Source: Candidatus Bathyarchaeota archaeon (GTDB lineage: Archaea > Thermoproteota > Bathyarchaeia > Bathyarchaeales > Bathycorpusculaceae). From it: a DNA stretch of 64,000 nucleotides. The stretch covers positions 224,716-288,715 of the forward strand of contig JAOZIE010000008.1 in NCBI GenBank assembly GCA_026014485.1, given 5' to 3'. Both the position numbers and the translations under genes were made by a program. This document shows positions 51,708 to 60,773 of the stretch, one piece after another; position 1 is the stretch's first letter; each line of letters opens with the position of its first letter. The notes under the pieces are model-generated. The model saw only the letters and a program-made list of their open reading frames with translations, was not told where the DNA came from and made no database searches.

Positions 51708-52928
51708 ATGAGCATTAGGCAGATTGATAAAGAAAATTCAGAGTTCTATAACGAAAACGTCACCAATATTGAGAGAGGAAAACTTTCAATAAAGGACATC
51801 TTGGGCTTCGAAATTGAAGGTGCGCCAGTGTTTCTTCCTCGTGTACCTTGTGCTCACGTAACCCCAAACAGAGAAATTTGCCATACCGCTGAAGAGGGGA
51901 TAAAATCTTCTTCAATCTTTTCATTAGCCCCAGTATACGATAGCATAATTTACCCCATAGAAATGGGCTACAATGACCGCCCACTTACTGAAAAGAGTTT
52001 TAAAGAATTAAACAGTGTTTCCCTTGACGATTTTCTCGTTTTTGTCGAGAAGAAGCGAGTTATTCCCTATTTTCCATACAAGTATGGTCGATATGAACAA
52101 GAATTTGTGAAAAAATTCCTTGAGCCGGGCTTACCGAGAATATCATCTTTACATTTGTTTTTGTTACTTCTAAAAGACAACTGCAGCACAGTTGGTGGAG
52201 ACTGCAAAGTCTGTGACGGATGCAACGAACGGGCTAAAGCGGATATTAGCAAATTTGTAACAGGAGAACAAAGCGAATCTTGTTTGCATTGTCTAATGAA
52301 GATTTACTCTTCAGGGATAAAGAGAGACTTCATTCTTCAACAAGAATCAATAAACACAATTTGCGCTATAAAGGACATCTTGACTGCGAGAAACCTTAAT
52401 GCTATAGTCAAAACAAATTGCCGAATAGCAAAAGCGGCGCTCGGAGCTTTTACCAGCTCTGTAGAGAGTAGTCACACTATCGATTGCGTGGTAAAGGGTT
52501 TGAAAGTCAACTATTCACCGGATATAGACCTTGAGAGTTATTTAGATTTTCTTGATGGGAAAACAACGAGAGCGGTTCGGGAAATCGTTAAAAAATTAAT
52601 GGAAGACCCTTATACGAGAAAGTATTCCGAGCGTCTAAGTGCTAGGCTCTGTGAATTGAACAAGGAAATAGAGGAGATTGGGAAGACAAAAGCTGCAAAA
52701 TTCTACAAAGCTGTATCTGATATCGCTGTCTATGGAGGAAGTAAGTATGTGGAAGCGCAATCTGGCTCGATGACTAAAATTCCAAAGAAAGAAGCTCATA
52801 GAACGTCAGAGTGGATGGCTTCCAAACTTCTTGACCTTCATGCTAAGGCAACAGGAAAAGATTGGACATTAGCTCAAATTAGCAAAACGAGAAACAAGAT
52901 TGAGAAATGCAGAGATATGTCTAAGTGA
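51708..52928 (+). CDS. Unknown protein with cysteine cluster
   Basis: 406 aa, no family recognised. The N-terminal half is mixed; residues about 162-205 hold a cysteine cluster (DNCSTVGGDCKVCDGC, then ESCLHCLMK) that may bind zinc or an iron-sulfur cluster. The C-terminal half is helical and basic. DNA here is AT-richer than in the core genes, and the gene lies next to a lone tyrosine recombinase on the other strand, both signs of a transferred segment. Confidence 0.6.
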   Translation: MSIRQIDKENSEFYNENVTNIERGKLSIKDILGFEIEGAPVFLPRVPCAHVTPNREICHTAEEGIKSSSIFSLAPVYDSIIYPIEMGYNDRPLTEKSFKELNSVSLDDFLVFVEKKRVIPYFPYKYGRYEQEFVKKFLEPGLPRISSLHLFLLLLKDNCSTVGGDCKVCDGCNERAKADISKFVTGEQSESCLHCLMKIYSSGIKRDFILQQESINTICAIKDILTARNLNAIVKTNCRIAKAALGAFTSSVESSHTIDCVVKGLKVNYSPDIDLESYLDFLDGKTTRAVREIVKKLMEDPYTRKYSERLSARLCELNKEIEEIGKTKAAKFYKAVSDIAVYGGSKYVEAQSGSMTKIPKKEAHRTSEWMASKLLDLHAKATGKDWTLAQISKTRNKIEKCRDMSK

Positions 52929-53026
52929 TGGAACTGAGCTTCGAATAGCGTTAAGTTTTAATTTCAAACTGGCGCGCGTTAGAACAAGTTCTTTTAAAAT
53001 TTGGGGAAAAGGTTGAGAAGTACGGT

Positions 53027-53977
53027 TTAAGCTGGTTTTTTGAAGTACCATGTTCCGTTTTCGTGTCCGACTAAGATGCAGTCGTCTTTGATGGCTTGTT
53101 GGATTTCTTCGTCTGTTGTGCATTTTATGGGTATCCATGTTATGTTTGCTTCAGTGTCGATGTATTGAATTGTTGCTCTTAGGTCGTGTTCTTTGTGTCC
53201 TAATGTGTGAGCAACTTCTAAGATTTTTCCGCCTGATATGTGGTATGTTCTTGTTCCTTTGAAGCGTCTAAAGTCATAGAGTTGGACTTGTTTTAATTCG
53301 GGTCTGTTGGTGACTTTTGCTAAGTTGTTTCGTGCATGTCTGTATTCTTGGCTTAGGTTGTCGGACGTTGTTGGAAAAATTAAATTTTCTGAGTTTAGGT
53401 TGTTCCGTTGAATCAGTCTTTTTAGCAGTTCTATTGATTTTTGTTTAAGTTTGCCTTCTCGTCCGATTGTGTGTTTTGCTCCTGTTAGTGATGTTGCTCC
53501 TGTGGATAGGTCAATGTCTTTTACTTTTAGCCATGTTAATTCGATAGGTCTGTTTCCTAGGTCTTTGTGCATTGATAATTTGAGGTTTAGTGGAAAGTTG
53601 ACGTTGTCTATTATGAAGTTTATTAGTTCTTCTTTTGGTGCTCGGCGTTTTTTCCGTTTTCTTTGGTAAAATGGTTTTTTCCAGTTTAGTCCGAGTGATT
53701 GTATGACTTTGTCGTATGCTTCGGCTAAATTTTCTTTTCTTCCTGCTTCGCATTTTTTGTTTGATATGAATAGTTTTACTTCTTCGGGTTTTCTGCTGTC
53801 ACAATGGCGAATGATATGTTTTAATTCTTTCATTACTCGTTTGATTGTGGTTTCTTCATAGGCTTCTTTTTTCATCCAGATTTGGACGTTGGTTAAGTTT
53901 ATGTTTCCTATATCTTGGGGGTCTTTGGTTTCTTGTTGGAGTTGTTCCAACAACTGTTTGACTAATTCTTTTTTCAT
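53027..53977 (-). CDS. Tyrosine recombinase
   Basis: 316 aa. N-terminal helical core-binding region (1-115) followed by the catalytic domain: Arg in LGNRPIELTWLKV, a Lys near TGAKHTIGREGK, RRF in LYDFRRFKGTRTYH (a Tyr-Asp-Phe-Arg variant of the HxxR box), His in TLGHKEH and Tyr in ATIQYID. It belongs to the XerC/D-like superfamily, of the archaeal sort often found in integrated or integron-like elements. There is no tRNA directly beside it. The region above it (53978-54257) holds a 12-bp stem-loop. AT-rich codon use differs from nearby core genes. Confidence 0.82.
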   Translation of the reverse strand: MKKELVKQLLEQLQQETKDPQDIGNINLTNVQIWMKKEAYEETTIKRVMKELKHIIRHCDSRKPEEVKLFISNKKCEAGRKENLAEAYDKVIQSLGLNWKKPFYQRKRKKRRAPKEELINFIIDNVNFPLNLKLSMHKDLGNRPIELTWLKVKDIDLSTGATSLTGAKHTIGREGKLKQKSIELLKRLIQRNNLNSENLIFPTTSDNLSQEYRHARNNLAKVTNRPELKQVQLYDFRRFKGTRTYHISGGKILEVAHTLGHKEHDLRATIQYIDTEANITWIPIKCTTDEEIQQAIKDDCILVGHENGTWYFKKPA

Positions 53978-54011
53978 TCTTTATCTCTCCTTTTTTTACC
54001 AAAGCCCTTTT

Positions 54012-54061
54012 AGACTGGGATGGTGCAGAATCAATAGGGGATGATGTCGCCGTCCCAGTCT
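54012..54061. other. Stem-loop upstream of the recombinase gene
   Basis: AGACTGGGATGG (54012-54023) pairs with CCGTCCCAGTCT (54050-54061): 12 bp with one G-T pair and a 26-nt loop. Located about 35 nt above the start of the recombinase gene. It might be a recombination site, an operator or an RNA hairpin in the leader. No direct copy was seen elsewhere. Confidence 0.6.
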
Positions 54062-54257
54062 GATCGGGAAAGATGAAGAAACTTGACATTTGACAGACCC
54101 CAACGCAGCCCAGACCTGAGGCGGCACTTTTCTGTTGCTGGCTTCTTCGCCACTGTTTTTTCGTTTTTGGTGTAATTCTGAAGGTGGGTAGTAATGCTTA
54201 TCTTTGTAAGGGTTTCTTTCCTTCAGTTGCATTAAACTCAAACAAGCTTGGATACGC

Positions 54258-54905
54258 ATGTATGTTTACCGCAGTTTACATGAACTGTCAAGGTCGCAGA
54301 AACGTTTTGTCCAAACCATAATAGGATACTTTACTGGTTGCAATATGATTCTGGATGCAGGCAGCGGCTCAGGCTGGGTAGGCGATGCACTTAAAGACAG
54401 CCTCTCCGCCACCCTCACATCCGTTGACATCAAAAGCGAGTTACTCAAGGGAAACAGCAGCCGCTACACCTACGCCGCCGCCATGGACGTACGGCACCTC
54501 GGATTCTCTGAAGCCTTCGACCTCATACTAGCCAAAGACATCATAGAACACATGGTTAACCCCGCAGCCGCCATGGAACAGTTCCGCCAAGCGCTCAAAG
54601 AAAACGGCAAAATATTCATCACCGTCCCCTCCCCCCAAGCACCCTACTTCTGGGACGACTACACCCACATCCGCCCCTTCACCAAAGCCTCCCTTAGCCA
54701 CCTGCTGATGGAGTCCGGCTTTGAGATACTTCACATGCACTACCTTGCAAGACCCACAATAGGCGCCTCGCTGCTAAGACTCAAAGGCGCATTTGACGCG
54801 CTGGCAGAACACGGCTTCAGAAGAGGAGACCTCATGGCAATCGCCCAAAAAAACAGCATGTTAAGGCAAAACCTCCACGTGATGTCGCCCATTTCCACCT
54901 TATAA
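54258..54905 (+). CDS. Class I SAM-dependent methyltransferase
   Basis: 215 aa. SAM-binding motif I is MILDAGSGSGWVGDAL (about 32-47), motif II around SVDIKSELL, motif IV as DLILAKDIIEHMVNP, and GKIFITVPSPQ afterwards, the layout of the Methyltransf_11/UbiE-like group. The substrate is unknown. It may be the end of the transferred segment or a core gene; codon use is closer to core genes than to the recombinase. Confidence 0.85.
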   Translation: MYVYRSLHELSRSQKRFVQTIIGYFTGCNMILDAGSGSGWVGDALKDSLSATLTSVDIKSELLKGNSSRYTYAAAMDVRHLGFSEAFDLILAKDIIEHMVNPAAAMEQFRQALKENGKIFITVPSPQAPYFWDDYTHIRPFTKASLSHLLMESGFEILHMHYLARPTIGASLLRLKGAFDALAEHGFRRGDLMAIAQKNSMLRQNLHVMSPISTL

Positions 54906-54968
54906 TCTTCTTTTTCTGGGAAAACAAAAGAAATAAGCAACTAACCCCACTTACACATGTGAATCGTT

Positions 54969-55340
54969 ATGGCAAATTGTAACCGATGCAACGTACCCCT
55001 CGATGAAGGCGAAAGCTACAATTTCCACGGCGAAACCCTCTGCGAAGACTGCTACATGAACCTCACCAACCCCCCCAAAGCCTGCGACCCCCTAGCGGTA
55101 GCATCCGCACTCTCCGTCCGCAAACAGCTTGGACAGTCAGGCGACGAAGGGTTAACCGAGCAGCAGAAAAAAATCTACCACCAAATCCAAAAAACAGGCA
55201 GAATAACCCGACACGAACTCGAAGCCGCACTTAACCTAAAACCTGCAGTGCTCGAAGCCGAATTCGCCGTCCTACGCCACTGCGAACTCATCCGCGCACA
55301 CAGAGAAGAAAACGGCGCCGTCTACCTCACCCTATGGTAA
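54969..55340 (+). CDS. LIM-like zinc finger fused to winged helix
   Basis: 123 aa. Residues 1-32 contain CNRCNVPLDEGESYNFHG then CEDCYMN, one half of a LIM/treble-clef zinc finger. Residues about 62-123 are a winged helix (QQKKIYHQIQKTGRITRHEL, recognition helix AVLEAEFAVLRHCELI, wing ENGAVYLTLW). It is probably a DNA-binding regulator with an extra zinc interaction module. Stands 63 bp after the methyltransferase gene. Confidence 0.7.
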   Translation: MANCNRCNVPLDEGESYNFHGETLCEDCYMNLTNPPKACDPLAVASALSVRKQLGQSGDEGLTEQQKKIYHQIQKTGRITRHELEAALNLKPAVLEAEFAVLRHCELIRAHREENGAVYLTLW

Positions 55341-55578
55341 ACCTAACCGCCCCGCAGAAAAACCTGCCAAAGAACACACAAAACCGCCGTTAACAGGACA
55401 TTAAGCAGCGCTTTTTCCAAACCAAGGACAAAAATCCTGCCCCAAATAAGCTTACACTGCAAATCGGCAACTGCAATAATCGTAAATAGGGGAAAACGGC
55501 ATAACCTCCCCTTAAATGAAATGCATTTCACACAAACCCTTAGGGTTGTTTCAGGCATTGTGAGCTTACCGAAAAAAG

Positions 55579-56298
55579 GTGATGAAAAAAATGGTGAAAC
55601 CAAAAAGAATTGCCCTATTGGGTCTGTTGCTCTTAGCCTCAATCGGCTTTGCCTTTGCTGCACAAGCAACAAGCATCCTGCCAAGCAACGTTGAAGATGC
55701 CGAAATCAAAATTCAATCAACGTCAATTACTCTCATACTCTCAGAGCAACAACGACAAACCGCCATAAACCTCGTATTAGCGGTGCCCCAAATCCAGCAG
55801 TTGATAAGCGCTGCAGACAGCTACACCGCAGTGGCTTCCGAAATCTTTGACATACAAGAAAACAACGGCTTCATAACCCTTGTTCCCAAAGAAGGCGTCG
55901 CGAAAGTAACCATAGACCTCTACACAGACTACGGCGAAGAATTCGGCGAGCAAACAATAACCGCAACCGTAGACCTAACCCAAAACACGATAACCCAAAC
56001 CGACATAGACCCTCAAATCCGCAAACCCAAAGTCCAAACCAGCCCCCTGCTCCCTCAGGAACTTCTACAAACCCCCGAAGAATACGACGGCGTAGTGGTG
56101 ACGGTAACAGGCAAAGTGAGCCTGCTAGGGGAAGTCTTCGGCTACTTGTTCATGCTTGACGGCGACTTAACAGTGTTCTACAGCCACCAAGACGCATCCG
56201 TGGACGTATCCAACATCCAAAACGGCGACACTGTAATCGTTACAGGAAAATTCGCTGCGCCAAACAACCTATACGCCCTATCTATCCAGAAAACCTAA
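55579..56298 (+). CDS. Secreted protein with C-terminal OB-fold
   Basis: About 239 aa; ATG codons at 55579, 55582 and 55591 are all possible. A signal peptide (KRIALLGLLLLASIGFAFA) is followed by a domain of about 120 residues with STSITLILSEQQRQTAINLV and, at about 165-239, an OB-fold-like domain (VVVTVTGKVSLLGEVFGYLF, then VIVTGKFAAPNNLYALSIQ) resembling tOB/nucleic acid or ligand-binding folds. It lies 8 bp before a membrane-anchored winged-helix gene, so the pair may form one sensing unit. Confidence 0.65.
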   Translation: MMKKMVKPKRIALLGLLLLASIGFAFAAQATSILPSNVEDAEIKIQSTSITLILSEQQRQTAINLVLAVPQIQQLISAADSYTAVASEIFDIQENNGFITLVPKEGVAKVTIDLYTDYGEEFGEQTITATVDLTQNTITQTDIDPQIRKPKVQTSPLLPQELLQTPEEYDGVVVTVTGKVSLLGEVFGYLFMLDGDLTVFYSHQDASVDVSNIQNGDTVIVTGKFAAPNNLYALSIQKT

Positions 56299-56306
56299 AC
56301 GGGGAC

Positions 56307-56909
56307 ATGAACGGTGAAACCAAACCCAACGTGGACACCCCACCTTTTCTTTATCCAGCGGAGGCCCCCCAAATGAAGACCCAACAAAAAACCCTGCTCA
56401 TGACAGTGCTGTTCGCAGTTTCAGCATTCACATTCGCCGCCAAAATCCTCATGCCCACCTCAACCCGCATCATCATCCCCGGAGAAGAACCCATAATCGT
56501 AGGCGAAATCCTACGCTACACCCACATCGACGTAGCAATCCTTAGCGTCGCCACCATAATCCTATCCACCAGCAGCTTCTATCTGCTATTCGCAAACAGC
56601 TTTGACGCAAAACACGCGCCCGCAAACCCCAACTCCGACTCCTCAGAACTTGACGTGGAATTCGCCCTGCGCCTGCTTGACGGCGACAAACGAAGAATCT
56701 TTTCCGAAATCGCCCAAGCCAACGGCGAAATCCTACAAAATGACCTGCACGTAAGAACGGGCTTTCCCAAAGCAAAAATAACCCGAACCCTCGACTACCT
56801 CGAAGTCAAAGGACTAATAACCCGACAAAGCCACGGCATGACAAACAGAATCGTCCTCAACAGAAAAAAACCCACCGCAAACACAAAACACCCAACAGAA
56901 CCCAACTAA
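56307..56909 (+). CDS. Membrane-anchored winged-helix regulator
   Basis: 200 aa from ATG 56307, or about 178 from ATG 56373. Two membrane helices (about 29-50 and 73-95) and then a cytoplasmic winged-helix domain (about 115-190: ALRLLDGDKRRIFSEIAQ, recognition helix FPKAKITRTLDYLEVKGLI, wing TNRIVLNRKK). Such one-component membrane regulators are frequent in archaea. The exported loop between helices is short (about 22 residues), so the secreted neighbour at 55579 might supply the sensor. Confidence 0.72.
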   Translation: MNGETKPNVDTPPFLYPAEAPQMKTQQKTLLMTVLFAVSAFTFAAKILMPTSTRIIIPGEEPIIVGEILRYTHIDVAILSVATIILSTSSFYLLFANSFDAKHAPANPNSDSSELDVEFALRLLDGDKRRIFSEIAQANGEILQNDLHVRTGFPKAKITRTLDYLEVKGLITRQSHGMTNRIVLNRKKPTANTKHPTEPN

Positions 56910-56967
56910 CCCTGCAAAACCCCCAAACAAAACAAGACAGCAACGCTTCCTCTCAGAGGGGGCATGG

Positions 56968-57041
56968 TGGGCCGTACCGGATTTGAACCGGTGATCTTCG
57001 CCGCGTGAGGGCGACGTCCTAGCCAGCTAGACTAACGGCCC
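56968..57041 (-). tRNA. tRNA-Val (anticodon CAC)
   Basis: Minus strand. Acceptor GGGCCGT/ACGGCCC, anticodon stem TCGCC/GGCGA with loop CTCACGC (anticodon CAC), T arm ACCGG-TTCAAAT-CCGGT. Discriminator A; CCA not encoded; no intron. Confidence 0.93.
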
Positions 57042-57133
57042 GCAGTTTTTGCTGTGGATTGAAACTACATATTCGCCCTTCATAAAACCTTTCCCCTCCC
57101 AAACCCAAACAAAAAGCAGGAGCATACTCAACC

Positions 57134-57247
57134 ATGAAAAACCCCGTCGTTGAAGCAGCAAAGAACCATGAGGGCTTCATGATTTTCCTCTGCTTCGCAA
57201 CCAGCGGACTCGTCGGCTACTTCCTGACCCCCGTAATCGCGTTTTAG
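57134..57247 (+). CDS. Possible 37-residue single-TM protein
   Basis: ATG 57134 to TAG 57247. MKNPVVEAAKNHEGFMIFLC and then a hydrophobic stretch ending VGYFLTPVIAF; the helix covers about 15-36. It has the composition of a genuine micro-membrane protein, but length gives little support. Lies in the gap between tRNA-Val and the secreted protein at 57361, on the opposite strand to both. Confidence 0.4.
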   Translation: MKNPVVEAAKNHEGFMIFLCFATSGLVGYFLTPVIAF

Positions 57248-57360
57248 AGTGCTGCCTACGCAGTTGGCTGGCGGCTCAGCAAACTTAGCGCTCTTTTTCT
57301 CATTCTTGATTTTGTAAGTATTTCCAGTCTACGTAAATTATTAACTTGCGGGCGTGAAGC

Positions 57361-58104
57361 CTACCCAAAGGCGGTAAGTTCAATTGAATATAGCAGGATA
57401 TTTCCCTCGGTGACCTGTTGCTTGACTATACCCCAGAATGGGACATTTGCGCTTACCCAAGTAGATGTGACCTCTGTGTCCATTGTGCTCACTGCTTTAT
57501 CGCAATCTATGAACATTCCTGCAGGGACAGTGACAGTTTCTATTCCCGTGTATGTTGATACGTAGATTCTTTGGATGGCTGTTTCTGGGTTGTCCACGTT
57601 AGAGGTTTCAAAGTCACCGCTAAATGTGTCGTTTACGATCTGTACAACGGTAAGGTGGAGCGCGGAAAGATCAGTCTTGTTCAATTTCCATTCGTTAATG
57701 GTCACGTAGGGAACGTTGTCAACAGTTGAATTAGTGACCTCGTCCCATACCCACGCGGGATCACCATCAAAGGTTCCTTCTGTAAGAGTGTATTTCACGT
57801 CCAGTTCAAGGTCTAAGCTACCCGTTGTGCTGTTGTATTGTTTAATGTTGTATTCGGCTGTTTTTCCGGCAGCGAAATTCTGGATGAAATTGCCATTTGG
57901 AGACGCAGAGGGCAAAGGTGTAAATGTTTGGGCTGATGGATTCGGAGTTGCGGTTGGTGTCTGCGTTGGAGCTGGTGAGTTAGCGGTAGTTGAAGGCAAC
58001 GTTCCGTAGTACAGCGCTGTGGTGGCCACAAGTATTATGGCGACTGTTGCGATTGCAATAATGATTTTTGAAATTGCTTTTTTGTGGTTTGTGCCTTTGT
58101 ACAT
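57361..58104 (-). CDS. N-terminally anchored extracellular protein
   Basis: 247 aa. A basic start (MYKGTNHKKAISK), one membrane helix (about 14-34) and a short Thr/Pro/Ser linker (PAPTQTPTATPNPSA) lead to an exported domain of about 170 residues rich in beta strands (GKTAEYNIKQYNSTTGSLDL, then TGIETVTVPAGMFIDCDKAV). The latter segment recalls domains found in uncharacterised archaeal surface proteins. No catalytic motif. The linker has the same style as those at 31400 and 43100. Confidence 0.65.
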   Translation of the reverse strand: MYKGTNHKKAISKIIIAIATVAIILVATTALYYGTLPSTTANSPAPTQTPTATPNPSAQTFTPLPSASPNGNFIQNFAAGKTAEYNIKQYNSTTGSLDLELDVKYTLTEGTFDGDPAWVWDEVTNSTVDNVPYVTINEWKLNKTDLSALHLTVVQIVNDTFSGDFETSNVDNPETAIQRIYVSTYTGIETVTVPAGMFIDCDKAVSTMDTEVTSTWVSANVPFWGIVKQQVTEGNILLYSIELTAFG

Positions 58105-58325
58105 TCTTCCATCTCGAATGGCGTTAGTAAGGCATGTTCAGCTTGTATGATATGAATATTTTCCCAATTCGTCCGTTATTATGGAAATGATAAGGTGTTG
58201 ATGTTGCCTGAGCAGGAGTTATCTGCCATAACGACAATTTAATATTCCTACGAAAACGTAAATAAAGCCGAATGCTAAACAGCATATAGTTCTCCCTAAA
58301 TAAGTCCGAGGCTGCCCAAAAAAGT

Positions 58326-58402
58326 GCCGAGGTAGCTCAGCCTGGGAGAGCGCTCGGCTGAAGACCGAGTTGTCGCATGTTCAAACCCTGCCCTCGGCAC
58401 CA
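58326..58402 (+). tRNA. tRNA-Phe (anticodon GAA), CCA encoded
   Basis: Acceptor GCCGAGG/CCTCGGC, D arm GCTCAGCCTGGGAGAGC, anticodon loop CTGAAGA (anticodon GAA), T loop TTCAAAC. The T stem has one mismatch (GCATG with CCTGC). The discriminator A is followed directly by CCA in the DNA, unlike the other two tRNA genes here. Confidence 0.92.
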
Positions 58403-58474
58403 CCAAATTCTCCTGAAATCAGCTTGTTTTAAGCTCTTTTTCGCTATCCAGACGATATAATTACTGTTTCAAAA

Positions 58475-60139
58475 ATGCGGTATTTTTCTATTTCACTTTT
58501 GTGTTTATACCGTCGGTTTTATAGCATAGAAGCGCTATACAGGCGCTGGGGATGGAAGTTGTCTCGTGAAGGCTCGACCCAGATAAGGATTCTCACCGTC
58601 TTGAGCGACGGCAAGCCAAGGACTTCAAAGGAGCTTAACTGGGAGCTACGGCTCGGCAGCAATGCAGTAGAGAGCGCTCTCGGGCGCATGTGGCGCGGGG
58701 GCAGAATTCTCAGGACTGACAAGCCCAGCATTAGCCACGATACGGTATTCAAGGGAAGGGCTGGCAAGGTTTCCAACCAAAGGCAGTATCATTCCTACTT
58801 ACTTGGTCAAAGAGCAACCGTCTTCCAAGGTCAACGTTTCGTTCCTTACAACAAAGAATTCCTCGACAAGCGTGGCTCCAAGGACGGCAAGAGCAAAGCC
58901 GAACTAATCCGTGAGTTCATCGAGAAGAACCGCGAGCGCGCCTTTTACTCGAAGGAGCTGGTCGAGAGGCTCAAGGGCAAGGGCGTGAAGCCGTCTGACA
59001 TAATGTCCAACGTGAGACGGTTTGAAAAAAAGGGCCTGATCTATGTCCGGGGCTATAGAATGCATGACAAGCAGACGCCCTTCAAGGACGGCTACCTGCT
59101 GACATGGATAGACAAAGGCAAACCAAGAGAGCAGGCAATCGAGGAAGCCATCCAAAGGACAAGCGCGGTTCTGGACAGCACCGCTTCCACCAGCCCAATA
59201 ATAGAGCGAATCCACATGATACGCGACCTGATTATCGAAGCAACAAAGCTGCGCGACCTGCTGAGCTTTGAGTTCATCCAGAACAAGCTCAACTGCTCTC
59301 CCTACGAGGCGGAAAGCGCGATCTCACGGGCGCTACAGCTATACCCAGACCTCCAAGCCGTCAAGCTGTTTGGCGCATACAACTACTATTACCACACTTC
59401 TCTAGCTGAAGAGGAGCTGAAGGTAGCCACCACCTTCAAGCAGAACTATGTCCGTCAGATGAAGGGCCAGCAGAATCGCATCGGGCACAACTGGGAAGCC
59501 GCAGTCGAGTGGTTCATCGACAAGTTCACCGTCGGCGCGGTATTCCAAACCCAAAAGCACAGAACAAAGGCAATGGACCCGCGAAGGATTACTCTGCACT
59601 TGATGAAGAGCGTCGGCGACCGGAAGCACAACGCGGAGGTTGACAGGGTCTGGAGCGTCACGCCAGGGATATTCGCCCAGCCAATAACCTACGTACTTGA
59701 ATGCAAGTGGGGGCTGGTCCAAAAAAGGCAGATTGATGACTTTCTCGAAGTCCTCAGATGGAGCACAGAGTTCGGAGTCAGCACGTCCGAGGGGCGGTCG
59801 ATAAAGCAGGGCGTGGTAGGCGTGTTCGCGGGCTCGGCATTCGATCCCAAGGAGAGCGTCAAGCTCAAGGATCAGAAGATAAGCCTGGCCGCTTACGCCG
59901 CAAGGATAAACATCCAGTTGCTGAGGGCTGCTGACTTCAACCAAAAACTGAGAGAAAAGGGGGTTCCCAAGGACGTCACAGTTCAGAGCGTTTGTCGAGT
60001 AGCCAAGAACGAGAAGGAAGTACGCGAGACACTTACTGCCATCTGGGAAAAGCCCGAGAAGAGCGGCAAAATCTTAGCTAAGGTCGTGAACAGGAACGAG
60101 GGCGTCTATGAGTTCGAGAAGATGCTTAAGACAAGTTAA
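58475..60139 (+). CDS. PD-(D/E)XK nuclease with winged-helix repeats
   Basis: 554 aa from ATG 58475, or about 526 from TTG 58559, where coding quality improves. The N-terminal half has at least two winged-helix segments (IRILTVLSDGKPRTSKEL and AELIREFIEKNRERAFYSKEL). The C-terminal half has the nuclease core: Glu341 in GHNWEAAVEW, Asp390 in NAEVDRVW, Glu409 and Lys411 in YVLECKWG. This matches the restriction-endonuclease-like fold and suggests a DNA-cutting enzyme with sequence-reading modules. G/C-ended codons set the gene apart from its AT-rich neighbours. It starts 72 bp after tRNA-Phe, a common insertion point for mobile DNA. Confidence 0.7.
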   Translation: MRYFSISLLCLYRRFYSIEALYRRWGWKLSREGSTQIRILTVLSDGKPRTSKELNWELRLGSNAVESALGRMWRGGRILRTDKPSISHDTVFKGRAGKVSNQRQYHSYLLGQRATVFQGQRFVPYNKEFLDKRGSKDGKSKAELIREFIEKNRERAFYSKELVERLKGKGVKPSDIMSNVRRFEKKGLIYVRGYRMHDKQTPFKDGYLLTWIDKGKPREQAIEEAIQRTSAVLDSTASTSPIIERIHMIRDLIIEATKLRDLLSFEFIQNKLNCSPYEAESAISRALQLYPDLQAVKLFGAYNYYYHTSLAEEELKVATTFKQNYVRQMKGQQNRIGHNWEAAVEWFIDKFTVGAVFQTQKHRTKAMDPRRITLHLMKSVGDRKHNAEVDRVWSVTPGIFAQPITYVLECKWGLVQKRQIDDFLEVLRWSTEFGVSTSEGRSIKQGVVGVFAGSAFDPKESVKLKDQKISLAAYAARINIQLLRAADFNQKLREKGVPKDVTVQSVCRVAKNEKEVRETLTAIWEKPEKSGKILAKVVNRNEGVYEFEKMLKTS

Positions 60140-60184
60140 AGACAGTGATCAGTGCAAAAAGGTATTCAAGAGATAGACTAAGAG

Positions 60185-60556
60185 TTATATTCTATGGATT
60201 ATAGGGAGGAGATTATGATTGTCATTGATATCCTCAGAAAGGGTTTCCAATAATTTGTACATAGCAGATATTGTCCGCAGAAATTGTTTAGATAAAACAT
60301 CAGTTAACATATCTTGCTTTGTAGAAACGTAAATTTTATCAGGGTTAATTTGTAGGCACAAAGTACAGTACCTTCCGCTCTTAATGGCCAGGATTCGTTC
60401 AGCACGTTCAAAGACAAGAAAGTTCAAACGCCTGAGCTTTTTCACCATAAGCCTTCGACCCTCAGTATACTCCCAAATTTTCTTTGTTGTAACGGGGCTT
60501 GCTAAGGGAATAATCAATTCCGAATATGATCCTTCACCCATTGCATCTGATGACAT
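60185..60556 (-). CDS. Hypothetical protein
   Basis: 123 aa, no family recognised. N-terminal part charged and mixed (SSDAMGEGSYSELIIPL, then TEGRRLMVKKLRRLNFLVF), central CTLCLQINPDKIYVST, and a helical end (LSKQFLRTISAMYKLLETLS). No TM or signal. It is followed after 45 bp by the end of the nuclease gene (convergent). A TATA-like stretch on the minus strand lies at about 60580-60590. Confidence 0.5.
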   Translation of the reverse strand: MSSDAMGEGSYSELIIPLASPVTTKKIWEYTEGRRLMVKKLRRLNFLVFERAERILAIKSGRYCTLCLQINPDKIYVSTKQDMLTDVLSKQFLRTISAMYKLLETLSEDINDNHNLLPIIHRI

Positions 60557-60773
60557 AAGAATAATGCACCCCCGCTTTCTTTAAATTTCTCAAATTGGCT
60601 ACGTAGAGCAGTGATAGAGAGCAAATTTGTTTTTGCATTTCAAGTCAATTCCTTTTATATTTCTAAATTGTATGTGCTAAAGACGCATTAAAAATAGATG
60701 GGAATATTAATGAGAAGTATCATTAAGGCAAGTTTTTTAAACATATTTCGCTATTAATATAATGGTTGGCGCA

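Noticed and set aside
54030-54065. C/D box small RNA (GATGATG followed by CTGA)
   Set aside because: The C box deviates from the consensus and no D'/C' pair with proper spacing was found; the palindrome explains the region better.
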